Source: DAOWHW01 sp964493265
GTDB taxonomy: Archaea > Nanobdellota > Nanobdellia > Pacearchaeales > UBA284
Length of the DNA: 31,672 nucleotides
Assembly (NCBI GenBank): GCA_964493265.1
Contig: CAZBLY010000006.1
Location: 1-31,672, forward strand
Direction of reading: 5' to 3'
Shown in pieces: positions 25,224-31,672 of the stretch. Both the position numbers and the translations under genes were made by a program. Under the pieces are notes generated by a model. That model ran no database searches, had not been told where the DNA came from, and was given only the letters and a program-made list of their open reading frames with translations. Position 1 is the stretch's first letter, and each line of letters starts with the position of its first letter.

Positions 25224-25231
25224 CTTATAAA
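25224..25231 (-). promoter_or_regulatory. TATA box for herA
   Basis: The minus strand reads TTTATAAG. Transcription would start near 25202, giving a leader of about 40 nt that ends with two GAGGT-type sites, the nearer 9 nt before the ATG at 25162. Confidence 0.5.
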
Positions 25232-25256
25232 TTTTTAGTTTAAATGGTTCGAAAGA

Positions 25257-25264
25257 TTTTTAAA
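25257..25264 (+). promoter_or_regulatory. TATA box for the isomerase-thioredoxin fusion
   Basis: TTTTTAAA is centred exactly 25.5 nt from the second in-frame ATG (25286). The first ATG (25277) lies only 16.5 nt away, ahead of the expected transcription start. Confidence 0.55.
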
Positions 25265-25285
25265 TAATATAATTATATGAATAGA

Positions 25286-26797
25286 ATGGAAAAGGATAAA
25301 GAAGAGGTTAAGGAAAATAAAGAAAATATTGAACAAAAATCCATTGATTCAAAATCTAAAATAAAGAAAAAACCTAATTGGAAAAAAATTGGTATTCTAA
25401 TTGCAATCATTATAGTTATTGCATTAATTGTTTTTTTAATATGGAAATTTACTAATGAAAAAAGTGATGTTCAAGAAATGGTGGATATAAATTATAATAT
25501 TCAACTTGAAGATAACACATTCATTGATTCTGGATCAGAAAAATTTGCATCAGGATCGGTTGCTTCTTTTTTTAACTTCGCAACAAATAAATTAGATCAA
25601 GAAATTGCAGTTATGGCACTTAATGAAGAAAAAACAATAACTCTTGAACCAAAAGATGCATATGGTGAATATGATGAAAACCTTGTTTTTAATTATAATA
25701 AAACATTAGTTAAAGATAAAAGAAGTCAAGAAATGAATAGAACCATAAGTTGGTCAATAGATGAATTCAAACAAATTTTTAATGAAGTTCCTTTAGCAGA
25801 TAAAACATATGAAACAACATCTTTTGTGTTTCCATTTAAAGTTCTTGAAGTTAAAGAAGAAGATAACGAAGTTAAATTATCTATAGAAGCAACAGTTGGA
25901 GAAGAAATTTTTTCTGGAATTCTTGATTTGAATTTAAAAGTTACTTCTGTAACCAGTGATAAAATTATTTTAAAATTACAAGGAGAAAATAAAGTTTATT
26001 CTGCTACTGAAACAGGTTCAGATATTGATTTAGAAATAATTTTCACAAATGATGAGTTTGAAATATTACTTAAACCAGAAATTGGCCAATGGATAGAACT
26101 ACCAGAAAAACCAAGAGCAAAAGTAACCTCAATTGATGACACCTACCTAAATCTTGATTCAAACTCTGAATATGCTAGCAAAAAAATTATTATAACAATA
26201 ACCTTAAATAATAGATATAAAAAAGAAAGTTCTGATAAAACAAAAATTCCTGGAGCGCCAACAATGCAATTTTTTATTATGAGTCATTGCCCATATGGCT
26301 TACAGATGTTAAAAGGCATTCTTCCAGTCTGGGAAAAATTTCAAAATATAGCAAATATTGAATTAAGATTTGTTGGTTATACAATGCATGGTCAAGAAGA
26401 AGAAGATAATAATTATAGAATGATATGTATTCGTGAAGAACAAAATTCAAAATTAATTCCATATCTTAATTGTTTTGTTGAAGCTGGAGATTATGAATCT
26501 TGCTTTAAACAAGCCGGAGTAGATGAAACAAAATTAAATATATGTATGGAAGGCAAAGTAGTTGAATATTATGCAGAAGATCAAGCTCTAAACGATCAAT
26601 ATGGTGTTCAAGGCAGTCCAACAACTGTTTTAAATGGGCAAGTTACTGAAATTTACCCAAGAAGTCCTGAAGATATTAAAAAAGCTTTGTGTGGAGCATT
26701 TTCAACACAACCAAATGAATGTTCAGAAACTTTAAGCAATGAAAATCCAAGCGCAGGATTTGGCTGGGGAACAGGCGGCGGTAGTGGAAGCTGTTAA
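25286..26797 (+). CDS. membrane-anchored SlyD/FKBP-like isomerase fused to a DsbA-like thioredoxin domain
   Basis: The protein has 503 residues from the ATG favoured by its promoter. A Lys/Glu-rich cytoplasmic tail precedes a membrane helix at about 35-54, so the rest faces outward. Next is a SlyD/FKBP-like prolyl isomerase region (about 65-190) with KDAYGEYDENLV, very close to the SlyD sequence DAYGQYDENLV; several FKBP pocket residues look degenerate. A beta-rich segment follows, then a DsbA/GILT-like thioredoxin domain (about 325-480) with MSHCPYGLQM; the second position of the usual CxxC is Gly, so it is monothiol. The cis-Pro motif is GSPTT. The tail is glycine-rich and ends in Cys. Likely role: folding and disulfide chemistry of secreted, Cys-rich proteins. 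Confidence 0.85.
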   Translation: MEKDKEEVKENKENIEQKSIDSKSKIKKKPNWKKIGILIAIIIVIALIVFLIWKFTNEKSDVQEMVDINYNIQLEDNTFIDSGSEKFASGSVASFFNFATNKLDQEIAVMALNEEKTITLEPKDAYGEYDENLVFNYNKTLVKDKRSQEMNRTISWSIDEFKQIFNEVPLADKTYETTSFVFPFKVLEVKEEDNEVKLSIEATVGEEIFSGILDLNLKVTSVTSDKIILKLQGENKVYSATETGSDIDLEIIFTNDEFEILLKPEIGQWIELPEKPRAKVTSIDDTYLNLDSNSEYASKKIIITITLNNRYKKESSDKTKIPGAPTMQFFIMSHCPYGLQMLKGILPVWEKFQNIANIELRFVGYTMHGQEEEDNNYRMICIREEQNSKLIPYLNCFVEAGDYESCFKQAGVDETKLNICMEGKVVEYYAEDQALNDQYGVQGSPTTVLNGQVTEIYPRSPEDIKKALCGAFSTQPNECSETLSNENPSAGFGWGTGGGSGSC

Positions 26798-26843
26798 TAA
26801 ACATTAAATTTTCTTTTCTTTATTCTTTTGTCTTCTCAAAACA

Positions 26844-26851
26844 TTTAAAAA
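26844..26851 (+). promoter_or_regulatory. TATA box for the sulfur-transfer operon
   Basis: TTTAAAAA with upstream CAAAACA is centred 25.5 nt from the ATG at 26873, predicting a leaderless first cistron. Confidence 0.6.
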
Positions 26852-26872
26852 CTTAACGATTGTTATTTTTTT

Positions 26873-27250
26873 ATGTATAGTCTACCGCAGGAAATAGAAG
26901 TTTGGTATATAATTCCTGCAATAAGAAGAGAACTAACTGAAATTCTAATTAAAAATTACAATCTCAAACAAAAACAAGTTGCAAAAATTCTTGGAACTAC
27001 AGAATCAGCAATAAGCCAGTATCTACACAAAAAGAGGGCAAAAGAAATAAATTTTCCAAAAAGCATGAAAAAATATTTTGAAAATGCGACAAAAGAAATT
27101 ATTAAAGATAATAAAAAAGTTGTTAGTGAAATAATTAAACTCTTAAATATAACGAAAAAATATGGGGTTGCATGCCAGGTTTGCAAGAAACATAACAAAG
27201 GAATCTTAAAAATTTGTTGTGCAAAACCAATAATGGAAATCAGAGGATAA
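26873..27250 (+). CDS. HTH regulator with C-terminal cysteine cluster
   Basis: The 125-residue archaeal Xre-type regulator (COG2522-like) begins with LPQEIEVWYIIPAIRRELTE, the family's N-terminal signature. Its helix-turn-helix is KQKQVAKILGTTESAISQYL at about 32-51. The C-terminus has four cysteines (C101, C104, C115, C116; CQVC and ICC), which could hold an iron-sulfur cluster or metal. It is the first gene of the operon, 1 nt before iscS. By position it probably senses Fe-S or sulfur status and controls the operon, analogous in logic to bacterial IscR; this is inference. Confidence 0.85.
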   Translation: MYSLPQEIEVWYIIPAIRRELTEILIKNYNLKQKQVAKILGTTESAISQYLHKKRAKEINFPKSMKKYFENATKEIIKDNKKVVSEIIKLLNITKKYGVACQVCKKHNKGILKICCAKPIMEIRG

Positions 27251-27251
27251 A

Positions 27252-28412
27252 ATGAAAAATAAAACAAAAAAAATATATTTAGATCATGCTGCAACAACCC
27301 CTGTAGATAAAGAAGTTCTAAAAACAATGCAGCCATATTTTTCAGAAAATTTTGGAAATGCTTCAACACTCTATTCATTTGGAAAAGAGGCCAAAGACTC
27401 TTTAGATAAATCAAGAAAAACCATAGCAAAAACTATTGGAGCAAGAGCAAATGAAATAATCTTCACTAGCGGAGGAACAGAATCAGATAATCTTGCACTC
27501 AAAGGAATAGCCTTCGCAAATAGAGATAAAGGAAATCATATTATCACAAGTAAAATAGAACATAAAGCTATAATCAACACATGTAAATGGCTTGAAAAAC
27601 AAGGCTTTAAAATCACTTATCTTAATGTTGATAAAACTGGCCTCATAAATCCACAAGATCTAGAAAAAGCCATAACAAACAAAACTATTCTTGTCTCAAT
27701 AATGCATGCTAATAATGAGGTTGGAACAATTCAGCCAATAGCAGAAATAGGAAAAATTTGCAGAAAGCACAAAGTTTATTTCCACACAGATGCTGTTCAA
27801 TCATTCTGCAAGATTCCAATAAATGTAGGGAAAATGAATATTAGTCTTCTTTCAGCTTCATCCCACAAAATTTATGGACCAAAAGGTGTTGGAATGTTGT
27901 ATATAAACAGAAAAGTAATTATTGATCCCATTTTACATGGTGGAAATCATGAATATGGAATGCGAAGTGGAACTGAAAATGTTGCTGGAATTGTTGGTTT
28001 TGCAAAAGCATCAGAGCTTGCAAATAAAAGAATAAAAATAGAATCAGAAAGACAAACAAAACTCAGGGACAAATTAATTAAAGAAATTTCAAAAATTAAG
28101 AATAGCCACCTTAATGGCCATCCAACACAAAGACTACCTAACAACATAAATTTTTGGTTTAAAGGAGTTGAAGGAGAAGCTTTATTATTCAGATTAAATG
28201 AAAAAGGAATTTGTGCATCAACACAAAGTGCATGTTCAAGTCATGAATTAAAACCAAGTCATGTGCTTACGGCAATCGGCCTCACAGCAGAACAAAGTCA
28301 TGGTTCTCTCAGATTTACATTAGGAAAAAACACTACAGAACAAGATATTAATTATGTTATTAAATTATTGCCAAAAATAATAAATTCACTTAGAAGAATA
28401 AGCCCTTTTTAA
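27252..28412 (+). CDS. iscS: cysteine desulfurase (IscS/NifS)
   Basis: This PLP enzyme takes sulfur from cysteine as a persulfide for Fe-S clusters and tRNA thiolation. The 386 residues have LDHAATTPVDKEV at the start, SGGTESDNLALKG, HTDAVQSFCK, the PLP lysine K206 in SSHKIYGPKGVG, GTENVAG, and the catalytic C328 in TQSACSSHELKPSH. The length and motifs are of the IscS/NifS group. It starts 1 nt after the HTH regulator, so co-expression with it and with IscU downstream is expected. Confidence 0.97.
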   Translation: MKNKTKKIYLDHAATTPVDKEVLKTMQPYFSENFGNASTLYSFGKEAKDSLDKSRKTIAKTIGARANEIIFTSGGTESDNLALKGIAFANRDKGNHIITSKIEHKAIINTCKWLEKQGFKITYLNVDKTGLINPQDLEKAITNKTILVSIMHANNEVGTIQPIAEIGKICRKHKVYFHTDAVQSFCKIPINVGKMNISLLSASSHKIYGPKGVGMLYINRKVIIDPILHGGNHEYGMRSGTENVAGIVGFAKASELANKRIKIESERQTKLRDKLIKEISKIKNSHLNGHPTQRLPNNINFWFKGVEGEALLFRLNEKGICASTQSACSSHELKPSHVLTAIGLTAEQSHGSLRFTLGKNTTEQDINYVIKLLPKIINSLRRISPF

Positions 28413-28421
28413 AAATGGAAA

Positions 28422-28646
28422 ATGGAAAAAAATAACAATAAAAATAACAAAAATAAAATAACAAAAGATATGACTTTTACTAAAGTTATAAAAAAATATC
28501 CAGAAACAGAAAAAATTTTTTTAGAATATGGCATGCATTGTATTGGTTGTCCTTTAGCAATCCAAGAAACAATTGAACAAGGAGCTAATGCACATGGAAT
28601 TGATATTAAAAAATTATTAAAAGAACTAAACAAGAAAATAAAATGA
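28422..28646 (+). CDS. DUF1858 protein with CxxC
   Basis: The 74-residue protein has a low-complexity Asn/Lys start followed by a DUF1858 domain: TFTKVIKKYPETEKIFLEYGMHCIGCPLA (given in part), with C40 and C43 in GMHCIGCPLA, and the typical AHGIDIKKLLKELN end. DUF1858 domains accompany hybrid-cluster proteins and other redox proteins. The CxxC could carry sulfur or metal. It lies between iscS and a HAD phosphatase; its stop overlaps the next ATG (ATGA). The real N-terminus could be shorter, at Met17. Confidence 0.88.
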   Translation: MEKNNNKNNKNKITKDMTFTKVIKKYPETEKIFLEYGMHCIGCPLAIQETIEQGANAHGIDIKKLLKELNKKIK

Positions 28647-29329
28647 AGACAAAACTTATTATTTTTGATTTAGATGAAACAATCATAGAATTATTTAAAT
28701 TTCACAATAAAGCTACCAATATAACTCTAAAAAAAGTTTTTGGGATTGATGCTTGGCTTAATGAAATTGATTTTGTAGGAAATACTATTAAAAAAAATTT
28801 GACTACATTGGCTAAATTAAAAAAAATAAATAAAAATAAGATAAAAACAAAAATTCCAAAAGCTATTAAATTATATGATAGGATTTTTATTTCAATTGCC
28901 CCAAAAAATAGCAAAAAATTTCTTTTGCCAGGAGCATATAAATTAATAAAAGAGCTCTCTAAAAATAAAAATAATTTTCTAATTGTTTTAACAGGGGATT
29001 CAGAAAGAATTGCGCAAAATATTCTTAAAAAAATAGGTTTACTAAAGAATTTTCATTTTCTCATTACTGGCGAACATAAAACAAATAGAATAAAATTAAT
29101 GAAAAAAGCTGTTAATAAAGCAAGAAAAGAAACAAAGCAAAAAAGATTTAAAAAAATAATTGTTATAGGAGATTCTATTCATGATATAGGGGCTGGAAAG
29201 GCTGTTGGAGCATTAACAATTGCTGTTCTTACGGGATACCATTCAAAAAAACAATTAAAAAAAGAAAAAGCGAATTATATTTTTAAAAATCTAAAAAATA
29301 ATAAATTAAAAAATGTCCTTCAAATATAG
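28643..29329 (+). CDS. HAD-superfamily phosphatase
   Basis: The 228-residue protein has the HAD motifs IIFDLDETI at 6-14 (nucleophile Asp), VLTGDSERI with the motif II threonine near 105, a downstream lysine, and VIGDSIHDIGAGKAVGA near 178. A cap domain occupies about 17-85. It resembles phosphoglycolate-phosphatase-like enzymes, but the substrate is not predictable. It overlaps the DUF1858 gene by 4 nt and IscU by 17 nt, so it is an integral member of the operon. Confidence 0.87.
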   Translation: MKTKLIIFDLDETIIELFKFHNKATNITLKKVFGIDAWLNEIDFVGNTIKKNLTTLAKLKKINKNKIKTKIPKAIKLYDRIFISIAPKNSKKFLLPGAYKLIKELSKNKNNFLIVLTGDSERIAQNILKKIGLLKNFHFLITGEHKTNRIKLMKKAVNKARKETKQKRFKKIIVIGDSIHDIGAGKAVGALTIAVLTGYHSKKQLKKEKANYIFKNLKNNKLKNVLQI

Positions 29330-29711
29330 TAAGAAAGTTATGCAGCATTTTATGCATCCAAAAAATGTTGGAAAACTAAAAAATGCTGATGGTATAGGTA
29401 AGGTAGGAAATCCTATTTGCGGTGATGTAATGTGGGTTTTTATTAAAGTTGGAAAAAAGAAAATAAAAGGCAAACAAAAAGAACATATTAAAGATGTAAA
29501 ATTCAAAACTCTTGGTTGCGCTGCTGCAATTGCAACATCATCAATGATAACTGAACTTGCAAAAGGAAAAACTTTAGAAGAAGCAAAAAAAATTACAAGA
29601 GATGATATAGCCACTTCATTGAAGGGCCTGCCACCAATTAAAATGCATTGCTCAAATCTGGCTGCTGATGCTCTAAGATTAGCTATAAAAAATTATCAAA
29701 AGAAAAAATGA
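29313..29711 (+). CDS. iscU: iron-sulfur cluster scaffold IscU
   Basis: The 132-residue NifU-N/IscU scaffold has all three cluster cysteines: C36 in NPICGD with the adjacent D38, C69 in LGCAAAIATSS, and C113 in KMHCSNLAADAL. The start YSKKVMQHFMHPKNVG matches the family's YxxxVxxHFxxPxNVG. LPPIK replaces the usual LPPxK site and is conserved in form. Clusters are built here with sulfur from IscS. The 5' end overlaps the HAD gene by 17 nt and the stop overlaps the next ATG. Confidence 0.96.
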   Translation: MSFKYSKKVMQHFMHPKNVGKLKNADGIGKVGNPICGDVMWVFIKVGKKKIKGKQKEHIKDVKFKTLGCAAAIATSSMITELAKGKTLEEAKKITRDDIATSLKGLPPIKMHCSNLAADALRLAIKNYQKKK

Positions 29712-30739
29712 AAAATAAAGAAAAAAAGAAAATGAAAATAAAAGCCATAGTTCTTTTTTCAGGAGGCCTTGATTCAAGACTTGCAATTAAACTTTTGCAA
29801 GATCAAAAAATAAATATAATGGCCCTATTTTTCTTATTCCCTTTTGGTTCAGGATGTTGCAATCCAAATTGCTCATTTAATTTTGCACAAACTCAAAATA
29901 TAAAACTAAAAATTATTGATTGTACAAAAGGTAAATTATTTAAAGAATATATTAAAATAATAAAAAAGCCAAAATACGGTTATGGTTCTGCTATAAATCC
30001 TTGTATTGATTGTAGAATTTTCATGTTGAAAAAAGCAAAAAAAATCATGGAAAAAGAAAAAGCTGATTTTATTGCAACAGGCGAAGTTTTAAATGAAAGG
30101 CCAATGAGTCAAAGAAGAAAAATATTATATCTAACTGAAAAAGAATCCAAATTAAAAGGAAAACTTCTTAGACCACTTAGCGCAAAACTTCTACCAGAAA
30201 CAATTGCTGAGAAAAAAGGCCTAATCAATAGAAAAAAATTATTAGCAATCCAAGGTAGACAAAGAAAAATTCAGATGGCTCTTGCTAAAAAACATAAAAT
30301 AAGCTATCCAACACCAGCAGGAGGTTGTATTTTATGTGAGAAAACTTTTGCATCTAAATTAAAAGATCTTTTCAAACATAAAAAGAAAATTGAACCTAGA
30401 GATATTGAACTTCTTAAATTAGGAAGACATTTTCGTTACAAAAATAATAAAATAATTATAGGGCGCAATGAACAAGAAAACAATAAATTAATGGCTTTAG
30501 CAAAAAATAAAGACCTTGTATTTGAAGTTAAAATATGGCCGGGACCAATAACTCTTCTTGAAGGCAAATCCAACAAAAAGATTATTGAGATTGCGGCGGC
30601 CTTAACTCTTTCCCATTCAGATGCAAAGCACAAAAAACAAGCAATAATACAATATGGAAAAGGTAAGAGAAAATTTAATAAAGTAATAAATGCTTTTCTA
30701 TTTAGTCAAAAAGAGGTAGAAAAATTAAGAATAAGATGA
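29708..30739 (+). CDS. PP-loop tRNA thiolation protein (MnmA/ThiI-like, NFACT-R-type C-terminus)
   Basis: The 343-residue protein has an ATP pyrophosphatase motif LFSGGLDSRLA at 16-26 and cysteines in GCCNPNC, C99/C102 in NPCIDC, and PAGGCILC. The blocks TGEVLNERPMSQ and LLRPLSAKLLPET are characteristic of a MnmA/ThiI-like family often annotated as tRNA 4-thiouridine synthase. The last 130 residues (from LKLGRHFRYKNNKIIIGRN) resemble the NFACT-R_2 domain. It probably activates a tRNA uridine with ATP and accepts sulfur made by the IscS upstream; the modified position is unknown. Met9 is an alternative start. Confidence 0.85.
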   Translation: MKNKEKKKMKIKAIVLFSGGLDSRLAIKLLQDQKINIMALFFLFPFGSGCCNPNCSFNFAQTQNIKLKIIDCTKGKLFKEYIKIIKKPKYGYGSAINPCIDCRIFMLKKAKKIMEKEKADFIATGEVLNERPMSQRRKILYLTEKESKLKGKLLRPLSAKLLPETIAEKKGLINRKKLLAIQGRQRKIQMALAKKHKISYPTPAGGCILCEKTFASKLKDLFKHKKKIEPRDIELLKLGRHFRYKNNKIIIGRNEQENNKLMALAKNKDLVFEVKIWPGPITLLEGKSNKKIIEIAAALTLSHSDAKHKKQAIIQYGKGKRKFNKVINAFLFSQKEVEKLRIR

Positions 30740-30960
30740 AAATAAAACTTGGACGGTTATTGGAATTTTTTATCATTGGTGTTTGTTTAGGGATTATTGA
30801 AGATATTATAGCAGTAAAAGCGTCAACAGGAGTGGCAATAACATGGCAAACAATAGGAATAATAACCATTGTTGCCATGCCTTTCGCAGTATTTTCTGAA
30901 TTAATAGTAGATCATTTCAAACCTTTCCATAAAAAGAACAGAAAAGTAAAAAAGAAATAG
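30736..30960 (+). CDS. small membrane protein, two TM helices
   Basis: The 74-residue protein has hydrophobic helices at about 9-28 and 36-55 and a strongly basic C-terminal tail (KPFHKKNRKVKKK), so the positive-inside rule puts the C-terminus in the cytoplasm. I recognise no family. It overlaps the thiolase gene by 4 nt (ATGA) and is the last gene of the operon, followed by the promoter of tRNA-Asp. Confidence 0.75.
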   Translation: MKIKLGRLLEFFIIGVCLGIIEDIIAVKASTGVAITWQTIGIITIVAMPFAVFSELIVDHFKPFHKKNRKVKKK

Positions 30961-30993
30961 GCAAATATCAAAAATAAAAAGCAATGAGAAAGC

Positions 30994-31001
30994 TTTAAAA
31001 A
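30994..31001 (+). promoter_or_regulatory. TATA box for tRNA-Asp
   Basis: TTTAAAAA is centred about 34 nt before the mature tRNA 5' end, so the primary transcript would carry a leader of about 8 nt to be removed by RNase P. Confidence 0.5.
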
Positions 31002-31031
31002 TTTGTTTCTTTTATATTTTATGTAATTAAT

Positions 31032-31104
31032 GCCCTCGTAGTGTAGTGGTCTAGCATAGGGCCCTGTCGAGGCTCCGACCCGAGTTCGAATCTCGGCGGG
31101 GGCG
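31032..31104 (+). tRNA. tRNA-Asp (anticodon GTC)
   Basis: The acceptor stem GCCCTCG pairs with CGGGGGC (31097-31103) with one G-T pair, and the discriminator is G at 31104 as usual for tRNA-Asp. The anticodon stem GGGCC/GGCTC encloses the loop CTGTCGA, giving GTC. The T arm CCGAG/CTCGG encloses TTCGAAT. There is no intron and no encoded CCA. Confidence 0.95.
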
Positions 31105-31115
31105 TTTTAGTAAGA

Positions 31116-31123
31116 TTTTTAAG
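31116..31123 (+). promoter_or_regulatory. TATA box for the coiled-coil gene
   Basis: TTTTTAAG is centred exactly 25.5 nt from the ATG at 31145, starting 12 nt after tRNA-Asp ends. Confidence 0.55.
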
Positions 31124-31144
31124 AAATAAAAACCTATAAAAAAT

Positions 31145-31651
31145 ATGGCAGAACAATTTAAATGCCCACTATGTAATTCTCATATTTCTAAAGAGAAGTT
31201 TGAAAAAGTTACAGGTATTTGGAAAACTGTAAAGAAACAGGAAGAAGTATTTAAGAAAAAGAAAGAAGATTTAGAAAAACAAATTAAGAAAAAAGAAGGG
31301 CAAATTAAAGAAAGAGAAATGAAATGGCAGAAAGAAAAGAAAGAAAGACAAAAAAAATGGGACAAAGAAAAACAGGAACTAAAAAAGAAAGCAGAACAAG
31401 AAGCATTAAAGAAAGTATCCGTAAAACATAAGAAAGATATTCTTGAAACAGAAAAAAGAGCAAGAGAAGAAGGCAGAAAGAAACAAAAAAAGTTAGACGA
31501 GAAACACAGAAGGAAAGAAATTGAGATAACAAGAAAATTAAGAGTGGTAGAAAAGAAATTAGAAGAAGCAAGAAAAAAAGGATTAACAGAACAAGGGATG
31601 GGTTTAGATTATGAGAAAGAATTATTGAAAGAATTAAAAAAGAATTTTTAA
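31145..31651 (+). CDS. zinc-knuckle coiled-coil protein resembling the N-terminal half of DUF2130
   Basis: The 168 residues start with a CPLC pair (C8, C11), a possible half zinc site, then one long Lys/Glu-rich coiled coil at about 25-145. The end, GLTEQGMGLDYEKELLKELKKNF, resembles the point where DUF2130 proteins pass from coiled coil into their folded domain. Here a TAA follows immediately, and seven further in-frame codons (ILGDVIR) are open to the window edge. It may be a real short protein, a truncated relative, or the first part of a broken gene. DUF2130 similarity is by eye and tentative. Confidence 0.7.
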   Translation: MAEQFKCPLCNSHISKEKFEKVTGIWKTVKKQEEVFKKKKEDLEKQIKKKEGQIKEREMKWQKEKKERQKKWDKEKQELKKKAEQEALKKVSVKHKKDILETEKRAREEGRKKQKKLDEKHRRKEIEITRKLRVVEKKLEEARKKGLTEQGMGLDYEKELLKELKKNF

Positions 31652-31672
31652 ATACTTGGTGATGTCATAAGG

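Overview
The window reads as a compact archaeal chromosome segment, most likely from a DPANN lineage of the Woesearchaeota/Pacearchaeota type. Supporting this are the very low GC content, an archaeal RNA polymerase operon (rpoH, rpoB'', rpoB', rpoA, rpl30e, nusA), diphthamide genes, RNase P protein RNP3, archease with RtcB, TATA-box promoters with leaderless starts, and surface proteins with an N-terminal anchor, CARDB domains and thrombospondin-like Cys repeats. Lineage is inferred from gene content and style, not from a marker tree.

Layout. 1-1.8 kb: minus-strand operon tatD, small membrane protein, dphB, with the first codons of another leaderless gene at the left edge. 1.86-2.55 kb: a complete GGDEF (diguanylate cyclase) protein, rare in archaea. 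2.6-2.76 kb: tRNA-Arg(TCT) and tRNA-Cys(GCA). 2.9-3.3 kb: a small membrane protein with the strongest Shine-Dalgarno in the window and a triple T8 terminator. 3.4-4.9 kb: a TrmB-type regulator with a palindrome in its promoter, followed by two lipoprotein-like genes. 5.1-13.1 kb: the RNA polymerase operon with split B and unsplit A subunits. 13.2-14.3 kb: HemK-type methyltransferase, a dph2 gene cut down to its first domain, and a DUF131 membrane protein. 14.3-16.2 kb: rnp3 and DUF357 on minus, yjbQ and tmk on plus, with interleaved divergent promoters. 16.2-18.9 kb: large surface protein. 18.95-21.9 kb: two pilin-like genes, archease and RtcB in one minus-strand run. 21.97-23.77 kb: an unrecognised basic protein of about 599 residues whose reading frame is broken near its start by an apparent one-base shift. 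23.8-25.2 kb: HerA-family ATPase. 25.3-26.8 kb: membrane-anchored prolyl isomerase-thioredoxin fusion. 26.9-30.96 kb: tight sulfur-transfer operon (HTH regulator, IscS, DUF1858, HAD phosphatase, IscU, PP-loop tRNA thiolase, membrane protein). 31.0-31.7 kb: tRNA-Asp(GTC) and a zinc-ribbon coiled-coil protein.

How it fits together. Most of the window is information processing (transcription, tRNA splicing and thiolation, translation-factor modification) and cell-surface biogenesis. A recurring architecture is visible: an 8-bp TATA element centred 25.5 nt upstream of the start codon, at which distance transcription would start on or next to the ATG. This spacing picks the start codon for several genes and independently supports the frameshift reading of the unknown gene. 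No CRISPR array, transposase or other mobile element was seen. After the gene corrections proposed here, no gene-free stretch exceeds 300 bases.
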